From Sandaracinus amylolyticus (GTDB lineage Bacteria > Myxococcota_A > Polyangia > Polyangiales > Sandaracinaceae): DNA of 64,000 nt. Numbering within the stretch: position 1 is the stretch's first letter; each line of letters opens with the position of its first letter. This document shows positions 24,523 through 34,800 of this stretch, piece after piece. The position numbers were made by a program, and so were the translations under genes. The stretch is taken from positions 248,001-312,000 of the forward strand of contig NZ_CP070225.1 in assembly GCF_021631985.1 (NCBI RefSeq), written 5' to 3'. The notes under the pieces were generated by a model. That model was not told where the DNA came from, made no database searches, and saw nothing but the letters and a program-made list of their open reading frames with translations.

Positions 24523-25522
24523 GCGCGGGCTTCGGGATCGCGATGCGGCCGGTGCCGGGCCCCGTGCTCTTCACACCGCTCTTGCCGTCGAGCTCGCTCT
24601 GGCCGCCCATGCTGCCGAGGATCTCGTCGACCTCGACGTCCATCGCCGACGCGACGGGCTCGGGCTCGTCCATCGTGACCTTCACCTCGATGTCGGTCTC
24701 GCTGCTGCCGGGCGCGCTCGCCGACGAGATCGTGAGCGGCGGCGGAGGCTGGACCGGCGGGCTCATCGTCGTCGCCTCGGGCACGAGGCCGTGCACTTCC
24801 GCGATGCGCGGCATCACGACCTGCTCCCAGATCCAGTCGAGCGGGATGTGGCGCACGAGCGTCGTGATCGGCGTGATCGTGAGCAGCGTCCTCTCGACGA
24901 AGGGCTTGTTCTCGCTGCCGACCTTGAGCGCCGCGGCGAGCAGCATCTCGAGCTCGGTACGCGGCAAGAGCTCGCTCATGCGGGTCACGCTGATGCCCTC
25001 GACGATGTCGCGGTGCGTGAGCAGCTGATCGACCAGCGCGCGATCGAGCACGTACGCGATGTGCTCGGCCGCGATCGCGTGGCGCGCGCGATCCTTCGCG
25101 GGGCTGACCGTCCAGAACGCGCCTTCCGCGAGGAAGCTCCAGATCGCGCGCGCGTCGAGGTAGCGCACGCGATCGTCGGGCTGGAACTGCTGCACGACGA
25201 CGTGCGCCTGGGTCTCGCCCTCGTCGAGCGCGATCTGCAGATCGACGCCGCACGCCTCGGCGGCCTTCTTCACCGCGATCTTGAAGCGGACGCCGGTCGC
25301 GACCTCGATGATGTTCGCGCGGAGATCGGGATGGTCCTGCAGCGCGTGCATGATCGCCGCGGGCGGGAAGTGACGCAGGAAGTCGGCGTGGGTGCGGCGA
25401 CCGCACGCGAGCGCGTGCTCGATCGCGTGCGCCAGGAAGCGCTGGCGTCCCTCGGGCAGCTTGGATGCGAACGGGCGGGGCTCGCTCGCGGCGTCGATCT
25501 TCTCGCTCGGGGTGCTCGCCAT
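24509..25522 (-). CDS. Hypothetical cytoplasmic protein
   Basis: A 337-residue protein. The first 230 residues are alpha-helical with no signal peptide; the last 90 are Pro/Ser/Glu-rich and probably disordered. No catalytic motif stands out. The start at 25522 has a near-perfect GGAGGA Shine-Dalgarno; longer upstream readings of the frame are shadow of the neighbouring gene. It lies 29 bp after the regulator-like gene at 25552-28083 and is likely co-expressed with it. Function unknown. Confidence 0.65.
   Translation of the reverse strand: MASTPSEKIDAASEPRPFASKLPEGRQRFLAHAIEHALACGRRTHADFLRHFPPAAIMHALQDHPDLRANIIEVATGVRFKIAVKKAAEACGVDLQIALDEGETQAHVVVQQFQPDDRVRYLDARAIWSFLAEGAFWTVSPAKDRARHAIAAEHIAYVLDRALVDQLLTHRDIVEGISVTRMSELLPRTELEMLLAAALKVGSENKPFVERTLLTITPITTLVRHIPLDWIWEQVVMPRIAEVHGLVPEATTMSPPVQPPPPLTISSASAPGSSETDIEVKVTMDEPEPVASAMDVEVDEILGSMGGQSELDGKSGVKSTGPGTGRIAIPKPALKRG
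24513..24528. terminator. Hairpin across convergent gene ends
   Basis: CCGCGC-TTGA-GCGCGG. The loop contains the TGA of the plus-strand desaturase gene, and the structure also lies in the last codons of the minus-strand gene. No T-tract. Possible bidirectional end signal. Confidence 0.35.
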
Positions 25523-25551
25523 CCGTCCTCCTGTGATCGCTTCGTTCTCGT

Positions 25552-28083
25552 TTATTCGGGCGCCGGCTCGCTCGGCGTGGTGCTCGGCGTCGCTGCCGTC
25601 TCGGTGCCGAGCCGGCGCGCGCAGGAGCTCTGGCCGGCCTCGACCTGGAGGCAGCGCTCCCACGCGTCGCGCGCACGCACGCGACGTCCGTTCTGCTGGT
25701 GGATGTCGCCGATGAGCAGCCAGAAGAGCGGCTCGGCGCGATCGACCCGCGTGCCTCGCTCGGCCCACTCGAGCGCCTCGGCGTCGCGACCGAGGCGCAG
25801 CACCGCGACCGCGTGATCGTAGAACGCGCGGGCGTTGGTGGGATCGAGCGCAAGCGCCTGGTCGGCGAGCTCGAGCGCGCGCTGGTACTGACGCGCGCGC
25901 ATCGCGCGATCGGCCTCGAGCACGATGCGCGCGGCGCCGCGTGCGTCGACGATGGGGCCCTCGGTCGGCGGCGCGGTGGTGGCGATCTCGGTCGGCGGCG
26001 CTTCGGCGATCTCGGTCGGCGGCGCTTCGGCGACCGCGGGGTCTTCGGTGTCGGGCTCGCTCGGCGCGGGCGGCGCGGCGACGGTCGGGATGGGCGCGTC
26101 GGCGACGGGCGCGTCGGGCGCGTGCGCGAAGAGACGATCGCGCATCGTCCACGCACCGACTCCGAGCCCGATCGCGATCGACGCGGCCAGCGCGATCAGC
26201 GGCACGCGCGAGCGCGGGCGCGGAGCGGGGACGCTCGGTGCGACTGGGAGCTCGATCGACGGTGCGGGGATCGGCTCGGGCGTGCTCGGCGGCGCGGGGG
26301 GCGCGTCGGCTTCGATCGCCCCGATCGCGATCGTCGTGAGCTCCTCGCTCGTCGTCGCGCTGCTCGCGGGCTCCGGCTCGGTCGCGGGCTTCGGGTCGCT
26401 CGCGAGCGCCGCCAGCGACGCGGGGCGCACTGCGAGCATCGTCGGCTCGTCGTCCTCGTCGTCGTCGATCGGCGCCGGTCGTGTGATCCGCGATCCGATC
26501 GAGTCGCGCGCCGGTGGCTCGTCGACACGGACCGACTCGGCGACCTTCGCGCGCACGACCTCGTCACCGGCGATCGCGGTGCGCTCCTCGTGCTCGATCG
26601 CGCCGGCGTCGACGCTCGGAGCGATCGCGTCGATGCGTGCCGCGGCCGCTGCGCGCTGCGGCGCCGGCGCGGCGCCGTTCGCGATCGCCGCGCGTGCCGG
26701 AGGGCTCGCGACGGCGGCAGGCCGCGGGGCGACCACGCCCGCGCGCGGCGCCGGGATCGCGGCCTGCGGCATCGGGCGCTTCGCCGCGGGCATCGGGCTC
26801 GCCGCGCGCAGCGGCGCACGCTCGTGCGGCGGTGTGTCGGCGCGGTTCGCCAGCAACGTGCCGTACGAGGTCGCGACCACCGCGCGCACCGCGGCCGCGC
26901 CTTGCAGCGGGCTCGCCGCGCGATCGCGAGGCGTGAAGCTCGCGTCCTTGATCCGCCCCGACGCGAGCACGAGCTCGCCTTCGCCGCTCGGACCGCGCAC
27001 CCGCATGCGCACCGCGGCCTCGCTGCGCGCGAGCGTCTTCAGCCATCGCGCCGGGCCGAGCGTCTCGACGCGATCGATCAGGGGCTCGCCGAGCGACCGC
27101 TCGCGGATCGCGAGCTCGTGCGCGCACGCGTCGATCACCGTCGCGACCACCAGCCCGGTGCCGCTGCGCGCGAGGCGCTCCGGTGCGACGACGACCAGCG
27201 CCGCCGACGAGAGCCGCGGGTCTTCGAGGATCGTGCGCCCCGCGGGGGTCGCGAGCGCCGCCGTCGGCACCACGATCGCCGCCGGGTCCGCGGTGCGCGC
27301 CTCTTCGAGCGCGTCCTTGCGCGCCGTGACCACGCGCGCGTTCGCGCCGATGTCGCGCAGCGCCTCGGCGACGGCCGACCACGATCCACCGCCGCCCTCG
27401 ATCACGACCACGGCGAGCCCGTCGAGGCGCGTCGATGCACGTCGCTTCGTGTCGTCGGGCTTCGCGTCGGCGCCGAGCACGGCGAGCCGCCCCGGCGCTC
27501 GCTCGTAGAAGCGCAGCGTGAGGCTCTCGCTGGTCGACGTGCGCTCCACGAAGCTCGCGAGCGAAGGCGCGCACGAGCCCTCGGCCGTCATCGCGATCGC
27601 CGCGGGCGGACTGCCGCACAGGAGCACGCCCGCGCGCCGATCTTCTCTCGCGCGCGCCGCGAAGCCCTCGAGCTCGCGCGGCGCGAGCGAGAGCGACCAG
27701 AGCCCGTGCGACGATCCGAGCTTCGCGAGCAGGCCCTCGATCCGCGGCGCGAGCTGCGACATCGCGATCGTCGAGTCGAGGCTCGCGACCACGCCGTAGC
27801 GTCGCTCGAGCTCGGTGTCGATCCCGGGCTCGAGCACGACCAGCGGAGGCGGGCTCACCGGGCGCTCCGCATCGAGCTCGGCCGCGAGCGACTCCGCGCG
27901 CTCGATCGCGCTCGCGCCCAGCACCACGAGGTCGGGCGCGAGCGCCGCGATCTCTCGTGCCGCCATCGCCGCGGGCGCCTTCACGATCTGGACGCCGCGA
28001 ACGGCGAGCTCTCGGTGCAGTGCCCCGACGTCGTCCCCCAACCAGAGCACGTACGTCGGAGCGGCCTCGGCCTGCGCGCTCAT
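25552..28083 (-). CDS. Receiver-like / PATAN-type regulator with membrane helix and TPR C-terminus
   Basis: An 843-residue protein. The first 370 residues contain two receiver-like alpha/beta stretches (VLWLGDDVGALHREL; LAVVVIEGGGGSWSAVAEAL) with poor phosphoacceptor conservation. Residues about 350-430 include a segment like the DUF4388/PATAN domain common in myxobacterial regulators (GEGELVLASGRI). A long Ala/Pro-rich, disordered linker follows, one transmembrane helix (about 627-648), then a Pro/Glu-rich region and two or three TPR motifs near the C-terminus. It may link a cytoplasmic signal to an envelope partner. Divergently transcribed from the beta-barrel gene. Domain names are tentative. 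Confidence 0.6.
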   Translation of the reverse strand: MSAQAEAAPTYVLWLGDDVGALHRELAVRGVQIVKAPAAMAAREIAALAPDLVVLGASAIERAESLAAELDAERPVSPPPLVVLEPGIDTELERRYGVVASLDSTIAMSQLAPRIEGLLAKLGSSHGLWSLSLAPRELEGFAARAREDRRAGVLLCGSPPAAIAMTAEGSCAPSLASFVERTSTSESLTLRFYERAPGRLAVLGADAKPDDTKRRASTRLDGLAVVVIEGGGGSWSAVAEALRDIGANARVVTARKDALEEARTADPAAIVVPTAALATPAGRTILEDPRLSSAALVVVAPERLARSGTGLVVATVIDACAHELAIRERSLGEPLIDRVETLGPARWLKTLARSEAAVRMRVRGPSGEGELVLASGRIKDASFTPRDRAASPLQGAAAVRAVVATSYGTLLANRADTPPHERAPLRAASPMPAAKRPMPQAAIPAPRAGVVAPRPAAVASPPARAAIANGAAPAPQRAAAAARIDAIAPSVDAGAIEHEERTAIAGDEVVRAKVAESVRVDEPPARDSIGSRITRPAPIDDDEDDEPTMLAVRPASLAALASDPKPATEPEPASSATTSEELTTIAIGAIEADAPPAPPSTPEPIPAPSIELPVAPSVPAPRPRSRVPLIALAASIAIGLGVGAWTMRDRLFAHAPDAPVADAPIPTVAAPPAPSEPDTEDPAVAEAPPTEIAEAPPTEIATTAPPTEGPIVDARGAARIVLEADRAMRARQYQRALELADQALALDPTNARAFYDHAVAVLRLGRDAEALEWAERGTRVDRAEPLFWLLIGDIHQQNGRRVRARDAWERCLQVEAGQSSCARRLGTETAATPSTTPSEPAPE
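25981..26033 (-). repeat. 24-bp coding tandem repeat (EAPPTEIA)
   Basis: Two near-identical 24-bp units encode EAPPTEIA twice in the disordered region after the membrane helix of the regulator-like protein, and a third degenerate APPTEG follows. In-frame, so length changes would be tolerated. Confidence 0.7.
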
Positions 28084-28201
28084 CGCGCGAGGAGGGTACC
28101 GCGACCGTGCTCGCGAGCGAACGACGAAAGCGCTCCTCGGCAAGGATGTCGGGGGCGCGAGACCCGGGGCGTGGTGCGCAGACCCTTGGCACGTAACGGC
28201 A

Positions 28202-28230
28202 TTGACTCGGAGATGCGGGCAGGGATACCA
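28202..28230 (+). promoter_or_regulatory. Possible promoter for the beta-barrel gene
   Basis: TTGACT, then 17 nt, then ATACCA, about 65 bp upstream of the ATG at 28295. The -35 element is close to consensus; the -10 is weak. It lies in the 211-bp divergent gap with the regulator-like gene, the natural place for a promoter. Confidence 0.3.
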
Positions 28231-28294
28231 ATCGAGGCCGATGCCGGTCCGGCCGCGCGTGCGCTGCGCTCCACGAACGAGCTCCGAGCGCGCG

Positions 28295-28981
28295 ATGATC
28301 GAGCGATGCGTGCTGACATTCGCGCTCCTCGCGAGCGCGACGTTCGGCGTCGTTCCATCGATCGCGTCCGCCCAGGAGGCGACCTCGGCCTGCATCGACG
28401 AGGCGATCCGCGACGAGCTCAACGCGCGCCGTCGTTATCGCGGCGTCCGCGAGCGCATCTTCCAGAAGGCGGGGCGCTTCGAGCTGAGCGCGATGGGCGG
28501 CGTGTACGCCGCGGACCTGCTCAGCGCGTCCTATCTCCTGCAGGGCGCGCTCACCTACCACGTCACCGAGGACATCGGGCTCGAGGCGTCGTTCGCCTAC
28601 TCACGCGCTGAGTCCGAGCTCGTCCGCATCATCGAGAACGATCGCGGCGTCACGCTGATCCGTCTCGATCAGCCGGTCTACATCTACCAGGCGCATCTGC
28701 TCTGGACGCTCGCGTACGGAAAGATGCGCTGGTTCGGCGCGGACATCGGGCGCTTCGACTTCAACATCGCGCTCGGCGGCGGCGTCACCGACAACCAGAC
28801 CTCGCGCGGCCTCACCGGCAGCTTCGGGATCGGCGTGAAGTTCTTCTTCGGCGAGTGGTTCTCGATCCGCATCGATCTGCGCGATCAGATCCTCGAGCAG
28901 GAGCTCCTCGGCGAGTCGGCGATCGTGAACAACCTGACCGCGACGCTGGGGCTCTCGATCTTCATCCCCTTCGAGTCGTGA
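28295..28981 (+). CDS. Outer-membrane beta-barrel protein, GltA/GltB-like
   Basis: A 228-residue protein with a signal peptide ending near SIASAQ, then a series of amphipathic beta-strands (AMGGVYAADLL, LEASFAYSRAES, FNIALGGGVTDNQ) and a C-terminal LGLSIFIPF end typical of small porin-like barrels. It matches the myxobacterial 'outer membrane beta-barrel domain' type, of which Myxococcus GltA and GltB are examples in the gliding complex. It heads a run of four plus-strand exported proteins ending at 35183 and overlaps or nearly touches the next gene. GltA/B identity is inference from gene order. Confidence 0.7.
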   Translation: MIERCVLTFALLASATFGVVPSIASAQEATSACIDEAIRDELNARRRYRGVRERIFQKAGRFELSAMGGVYAADLLSASYLLQGALTYHVTEDIGLEASFAYSRAESELVRIIENDRGVTLIRLDQPVYIYQAHLLWTLAYGKMRWFGADIGRFDFNIALGGGVTDNQTSRGLTGSFGIGVKFFFGEWFSIRIDLRDQILEQELLGESAIVNNLTATLGLSIFIPFES

Positions 28982-28992
28982 TGGAGTCGGCG

Positions 28993-29802
28993 ATGCTTCG
29001 TCCGTTCTCGATCGCTCTGGCCGTCGCGCTGGTGCTCGGTGCCGCGAGCGACGCCGATGCGCAGCGACGGCGCGCCGGGCGTCGTGGTGCGCGCGGCGCG
29101 ACGACGCAGCCCGCGGAGAGCACGGAGCCGGCGACCGAGGAGACCGCGCCCGCCGAAGCGCCCGCGGCCGAGCCCACCACGACGACGCCGCCCCCCGCGA
29201 CGACGACCCCGACCGCGCCGACCGCCCCCGCCGCGCAGGTCGCGCCGCCGCCTCCGAGCCCGACCGCGAGCGCGACGCCGCCCGCGGCGGCCGCGGATCC
29301 CGGCCCGATGCCGCCCGATCTCTCGCCGCTGCGCCAGGAGTACGTGCAGCTCATGGACGAGATGGTGCAGGCGCGCTCGCGCGTCGCGATCGTCGGCCAG
29401 GAGCTCTTCCAGACGCGCATGACGATCACGGTGCAGGACCGCACCGGCGGAGAGCAGACGCTCACGCGCTTCGTGCTCGAGCTCGACGGGACGCCGGTGC
29501 ATCGCACCGACGGCGAGCTCGAGGGAGGCGATCAGGGACGCCAGCTCTTCGAGGGCGCGCTCGCGCCGGGGCCGCACGTGCTGACGATCGACATGGAGCA
29601 GCGCTCGCGCGAGGACACCGAGTACCGGACCACGCAGCGCGAGTCGTTCCGCTTCATCGTCGTCCGCGATCGCCTCACCGAGATCACGATCGTGCTCGAG
29701 GACGACTCCGACATCGCGCGCGAGTTCCGCTCGGGCGGCGAAGGACGCTTCGAGATCCGCACCCGGGTGCGCGTCGCGACGCGCGCGCTGCCGAGGAGCT
29801 GA
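28993..29802 (+). CDS. Exported Pro/Ala/Thr-rich envelope protein
   Basis: A 269-residue protein with a signal peptide (cleavage after DADAQ), a 90-residue low-complexity Pro/Ala/Thr-rich stretch that looks like a flexible periplasmic spacer, and a C-terminal beta-sandwich of about 150 residues (ITVQDRTGGEQTLTRF, GALAPGPHVLTI). The ATG at 28993 has GGAG at good spacing; an ATG at 28981 overlapping the barrel stop is an alternative. Proteins of this composition are often misnamed dihydrolipoamide acetyltransferase. It sits between a beta-barrel and a TPR protein, as in the Glt locus. Function unknown. Confidence 0.6.
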   Translation: MLRPFSIALAVALVLGAASDADAQRRRAGRRGARGATTQPAESTEPATEETAPAEAPAAEPTTTTPPPATTTPTAPTAPAAQVAPPPPSPTASATPPAAAADPGPMPPDLSPLRQEYVQLMDEMVQARSRVAIVGQELFQTRMTITVQDRTGGEQTLTRFVLELDGTPVHRTDGELEGGDQGRQLFEGALAPGPHVLTIDMEQRSREDTEYRTTQRESFRFIVVRDRLTEITIVLEDDSDIAREFRSGGEGRFEIRTRVRVATRALPRS

Positions 29803-29808
29803 TCGAGC

Positions 29809-31818
29809 ATGCGGCGCGCCGTCGGCCTCGCGTTGCTCCTCTCGCTGTGCGGCGTCGAGACCGCTGCGGCGCAAGAAGGAACGACGCTCGCCGACTACTA
29901 CCGATCGCTCGCCGATCGCCGGCTGCTCGCGGCGGAGACGGGATCGATCGAGGCGCTGCGCGAGCTCGTGCAGCAGGGTGAGGCGCTCGTGGTGCAGGAG
30001 CGCTGGGACGAGGCCGCGCTCGTGCTGTGGGAAGCGACGGAGTCGCCGCGCTTCGCCGACTTCGCCGAGACCGAGGAGATGCGCCAGGCGGAGTTCATGC
30101 TCGCCGGCGCGCTGCAGGAGATGGGCGCGCTGCGCACCGCGTATCGCGTGCTCGAGCGCATCCTCGCGCGTGGGCCGAGCGATCCCTACTTCGGGCCCGC
30201 GTATCGGCGCGCGGTCGACGTCGCGCTCGCGGGCGCGGATCTCGCGGGGATCGTCGCGTCGCTCGAGGGCGTGGGCGCCGATCCGCTGCCGCCCGACGCG
30301 GCCAACGAGCTGCGGTATCTGCGGGGTCGCGAGCGCTACGACGCGGACGATCTCGCGGCGGCCGACGCGCAGCTCGCGGAGGTGACGCGACGCTCGCGCT
30401 TCTACGCGAACGCGCAGTATCTGCGCGGCGTGATCGCGGCACGACGCGGCGCGCTCGACGAGGCCGAGGCGCGCTTCTGCTCGATCGCGACCACGCCCGA
30501 CACCGATCGCTTCACGTTCTACGTCGATCGCCGCTACTTCGAGATCCGCGATCTCACGTGGCTCGCGCTGGGCCGCGTGGCGCACGAGGGGCGGCGGGCC
30601 GAGGACGCGTTCTACTACTACTTCCAGGTGCCGAACGACTCGGAGCGCGTCAGCGAGGCGCTCTTCGAGGCGGCGTGGTCGATGTACGAAGGAGGCGACG
30701 CGGAGACCGCGGTCGATCTCCTCGACCAGCTCGGCGCGCGCTTCCCGAGCTCGCCCTTCGTCGACGAAGCGGCGTTGCTGCGCGGCTACGTGCACCTCGC
30801 GCGCTGCGAGTTCGAGGAGGCGGATCGATTGTTCGTCGCGTTCGCGGCGCGCTTCGAGCCGATCCGCGACGAGCTCGATCGCATCCTCGCCTCGCCCTCG
30901 CGGCGCGCGCGGATCTTCGAGGAGCTGCTCGAGATCGAGTCGCGCCCACCGACGCCCCCGGTGCCCGAGGGCCAGGTCGCGCCCGAGCCCGAGGCGCGCG
31001 AGCTGCTGCTCGGACTGCTGCGGGTCGATCCCACGTTCTTCCGGCTCTACGCGGAGATCCGCACGCTCGACGCGGAGGCGGCGCGCTCGGCGAGCGTCGC
31101 CGATCAGATCGCGGCGATCGAAGTGCGTCTGTCGGGGAGCGAGGCGCCCGAGGCCGCCGCGTCGCAGGCCGACGCACCGGAGGACGAGGCGGCGGCGCTC
31201 GCGCGTGATCTCGCGGGCGCACGCGCGGCGCTGCGTGCGATGACCGATCAGCTCGACACGATGCGGCGCGCGGGCGCGGCGCGGGATCGGCTCGAGCCGC
31301 TCGAGCAGGAGCTGCGTGGGCTCGGGGATCGCGTCGAGCAGATCGAGCGCTCGATGCGCCAGTCGATCGCGGCGAGCGGCGGTGCGCAGACGAGCGCGGA
31401 CGCCGCGGCGACCGATCTCGAGGGCATGCTGCGGCGCGATCGGCGTGCGGCGTATCACCTCCCGGCGCGCGCAGCGGCGCTGCGGGCGCGGATGATCGAC
31501 GCGGCGAACGACGTCGCGGTGCGCTCGATCACCGAGCTCCGCGATCGGCTCGCGCAGAGCCTTCGTCGTGCGCGCATCGGTCGGATCGACGCGGTGATGG
31601 GCAGCAAGCGCCGCATCGAGATCCAGATCGAGAGCCTCGCGGCCGGGCGCTTCCCCGCGGAGCTGCAGGATCCGCTGCGCATCCAGGGCCTCCTGCGCGA
31701 CGACGAGGAGTACTGGCCGTTCGAGGGCGAGTACTGGGAAGACGAGTACGAAGAGGACGAGGAGTCCCTCGCGGAAGAGCCCGCCGAGCCCGTGACCGAG
31801 AGCGAGGCCGAGGAATGA
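29809..31818 (+). CDS. Periplasmic TPR protein, GltC-like
   Basis: A 669-residue exported protein: signal peptide ending ETAAAQ, then many TPR-like helix pairs across residues 40-380, followed by an acidic coiled-coil region (about 410-560; Ala/Arg/Glu-rich heptads) and a very acidic tail. No enzyme motif. Size, export and position after a beta-barrel gene match GltC of the Myxococcus gliding machinery; this is inference. It ends by overlapping the next gene by 4 bp (ATGA), so the TPR pair is coupled. Confidence 0.6.
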   Translation: MRRAVGLALLLSLCGVETAAAQEGTTLADYYRSLADRRLLAAETGSIEALRELVQQGEALVVQERWDEAALVLWEATESPRFADFAETEEMRQAEFMLAGALQEMGALRTAYRVLERILARGPSDPYFGPAYRRAVDVALAGADLAGIVASLEGVGADPLPPDAANELRYLRGRERYDADDLAAADAQLAEVTRRSRFYANAQYLRGVIAARRGALDEAEARFCSIATTPDTDRFTFYVDRRYFEIRDLTWLALGRVAHEGRRAEDAFYYYFQVPNDSERVSEALFEAAWSMYEGGDAETAVDLLDQLGARFPSSPFVDEAALLRGYVHLARCEFEEADRLFVAFAARFEPIRDELDRILASPSRRARIFEELLEIESRPPTPPVPEGQVAPEPEARELLLGLLRVDPTFFRLYAEIRTLDAEAARSASVADQIAAIEVRLSGSEAPEAAASQADAPEDEAAALARDLAGARAALRAMTDQLDTMRRAGAARDRLEPLEQELRGLGDRVEQIERSMRQSIAASGGAQTSADAAATDLEGMLRRDRRAAYHLPARAAALRARMIDAANDVAVRSITELRDRLAQSLRRARIGRIDAVMGSKRRIEIQIESLAAGRFPAELQDPLRIQGLLRDDEEYWPFEGEYWEDEYEEDEESLAEEPAEPVTESEAEE

Positions 31819-34800
31819 AGCGCGTCCTCGTGCTCTCGCTCTTGCTCTCGCTCGCGTCGCCCGCGAGCGCGCAGCGCGGGCAGGCCGGCTCGCGCTTCCA
31901 GACGCCCGCGGCCGAGTCGCGCATCGAGACCGAGGGCCCGAGCGACGAGGAGCGAGCGCAGCTGCGCGGCGACGACGACTCCGGCGCGCCCGAGGATCTC
32001 GAGGAGCGCCTCTATCTGCGCGAGCGGCCCGACGCGCTCGGCTCCGCGGCGCGCGAGTGGCACGACGCGCAGCTCGAGACGCTGCTGCACGATCGCGAGC
32101 GCCTCGCGGGCGAGCGTCGCGATCAGGCGATCGCGCTGCTCGAGGAGTTCGTGCGCGAGGAGCCGGAGACCGCGGCGGAGATGCCCGACGCGCTCCTCCG
32201 CCTCGCCGAGCTGCGCTGGGAGCTCGCGCGGTCGCAGTACCTCGAGCGCTTCGCCGCGTGGCAGCAGGTGCCCGAGGAGAACCGCGGCACCGAGCCGGCG
32301 CCCGACTACCGCCCTGCGATCACGCTCTACGATCGCATCCTCGAGCACCATCGCGACTACGACCGCTACGACTTCGTGCTCTACATGAAGGCGTTCGCGC
32401 TCACCGAGCTCCAGGATCTCGAGGGCGCGCTCGCGCTCTATCGACGCATCCTGCGCGACTTCCCGCAGAGCCGGTTCGTGCCGGACGCGCACATGGCGCT
32501 CGCCGAGGCGGCGTTCGCGAACCTCGAATTCGAGGCGGCGCTGCCCGAGTTCGAGCAGGTGCTGCGATACCGCGACAGCGAGCTCTACGACATGGCGCTC
32601 TTCAAGAGCGCGTGGTGCCTGTGGCGCATGAACCGCACGACGGAAGCGGCGACGCGCTTTCGTCAGGTGCTCGATCTCGGGCGCGATCGCGGGCAGCTCA
32701 CGAGCGCGCAGCGACGACGCCTGCGCGATCTCCAGAGCGAGGCGCTCGACTATCTGATCCAGGTCTTCACCGAGGACGAGCGCAACACCGCGCAGGACGT
32801 GTTCCGGTTCCTCGAGGAGATCGGCGGTGAGCGATACGCGGGGCGCGTGCTCTCGCGCTTGTCGCTCCGCTACATGGACGACGCGCGCTACGACCAGGGC
32901 ATCGCCGCATATCGCCTGTTGCTCGAGATGGAGCCGGCGAACGAGGACGCGCCGCTCTGGGCGCAGCAGATCGCGGCGGGATATGCGGCGCTCGACGACT
33001 CGCAGCACACGCTCGAGGCGCTGACCGCGCTGGCCGAGGGATATCTGCCGGGGGGCGCCTGGGCGCAGCAGCAGAGTGATCCCGAGGTCGTCGAGGCGGC
33101 GAGGGTGCGAATCGAGCGTGCCGTTCGAGTGCGCGCGATGCGCTGGCACGAGCTCGGACAGCGCGACAACCAGCGCACTCGATTCGAGTGGGCGGAGCGC
33201 GGATACGATCTCTATCTCGAGCACTTCCCCGAGAGCGAGAGTGCCTACAACCTGCACTTCTATCGCGCGGAGATCCTGTTCCATCGACTGGAGCGATATC
33301 CGGAGGCGGGAGACGAATATCTCGCGGCCGCACACCGGAATCCGCAGGGCGAGCACACGCGTGACGCGCTCTACAACGCGATCGGCGCGTTCGAGCGGGT
33401 GAGGGAAGGGCAGCTCGAGACGTGCACGCGGACGCGGGGGACCGCGCCGCCGCGGACTCCGGCGCAAGCGCCGGCGCAGCCGCCCGCGGAGGGCGCGCCC
33501 GAAGACCCGTGCGGCGAGACCGAGAACGACGTGAAGTTCTCGGAGGCGATCGAGCTCTACGTCGAGCTCTTTCCCAACGACCCGGATCTGCCGGAGATCC
33601 TGTTCCGACAGGGACGGCTCTACTACGACCGCGGGATCTACGACCCTGCAGTGCGCCTCTTCGGTCAGCTCCTCGAACGATTCCCGCAGAGCGAGTACGC
33701 GGCGACCGCGGGCGAGCTGATCCTCGACTCGTTCAATCGCGCGCAGGACTACGCGAACATCGAGACCTGGGCGCGACGGCTGAAGACCGCGCCGTCGTTC
33801 CAGAACGCGCAGGCACAGCAGCGGCTCGACACGCTGATCCTCCAGGCGGTGTTCGCGCTCGGCGAGCAGCTCGCGGGGCGCGGCGAGCACGGCGAGGCCG
33901 CGCTCGCGTACCAGCGCGCGGCCGAGGAATTCCCCCGCGATCCGCGGGCGCGACAGGCCTGGTACAACGCGGGCCTCGAGCGACAGCGCGCGGGTGATCT
34001 CGCGGGCGCGTCGAGCGCGTACGACCGACTGATCGAGCTGCACCCGGGCAGCAACGAGGGCGCGCTCGCGGCGTGGTCGGGCGCGCAGATGATGGAGTCG
34101 ATCGCGCAGTTCTCCGATGCCGCGCGCTTCTACGAGGCGTACGGCACGCGCTTCCCGCAGGGCGAGCACGCGGCGGACTCGCTCTACAACGCGGTGCTGC
34201 TGCGCCTGGCGGCGGAGGACTGGGACGACGCGGTGCGCGCGGCGAACGCGTTCCTCGAGCGCCATGCGCGCGACGCCCAGGCCGACGAGGTGAGCTTCAT
34301 GCTCGCGCGCGCGCACGAGGGCGCGGAGCGCTGGACCGAGGCGGCGCGCGTCTACACCGAGTACGCGCGACGGAGCCGCAACCCCGATCGCGACGTCGAG
34401 GCGCAGACCCGCCTCGCGCAGGTGCTCCTGCGCGCCGAGGATCGCGCGGGCGCGGATCGCGCGCTGCAGCAGGCGGTGCGCACCGGTCGCGGCGCGCTGC
34501 GACGGCTCGGCGAGCGCGGTCGTTATTGGCTCGCGCAGGCGCGATATCTCCAGGGCGAGCTCGTGCTCCGCGAGTTCGAGGGCGTGCAGATCGCGGGGCC
34601 GGTCGACGGGCTGCGACAGCGCCTCGAGCGCAAGAGCCAGCTGCTGCGCGACGCGTCGACGGCGTTCGCCGAGGTCGTCGAGCTGCGGGTCGCCGAGCTC
34701 GTCACCGCGGCGCTCTTCCAGATCGGTCGCAGCTACGAGCTCTTCGCGCAGTCGCTGCGCGAGTTCGAGGTCCCGCCGAACCTCACCGAGGAAGAAGATC

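Noticed and set aside
28186-28210. Sigma-54 type promoter (TTGGCACG ... TTGAC).
   Set aside because: The spacing between the two elements is longer than the fixed -24/-12 spacing, and the second element is not GC/TTGC-like. I kept only a weak sigma-70-like reading.
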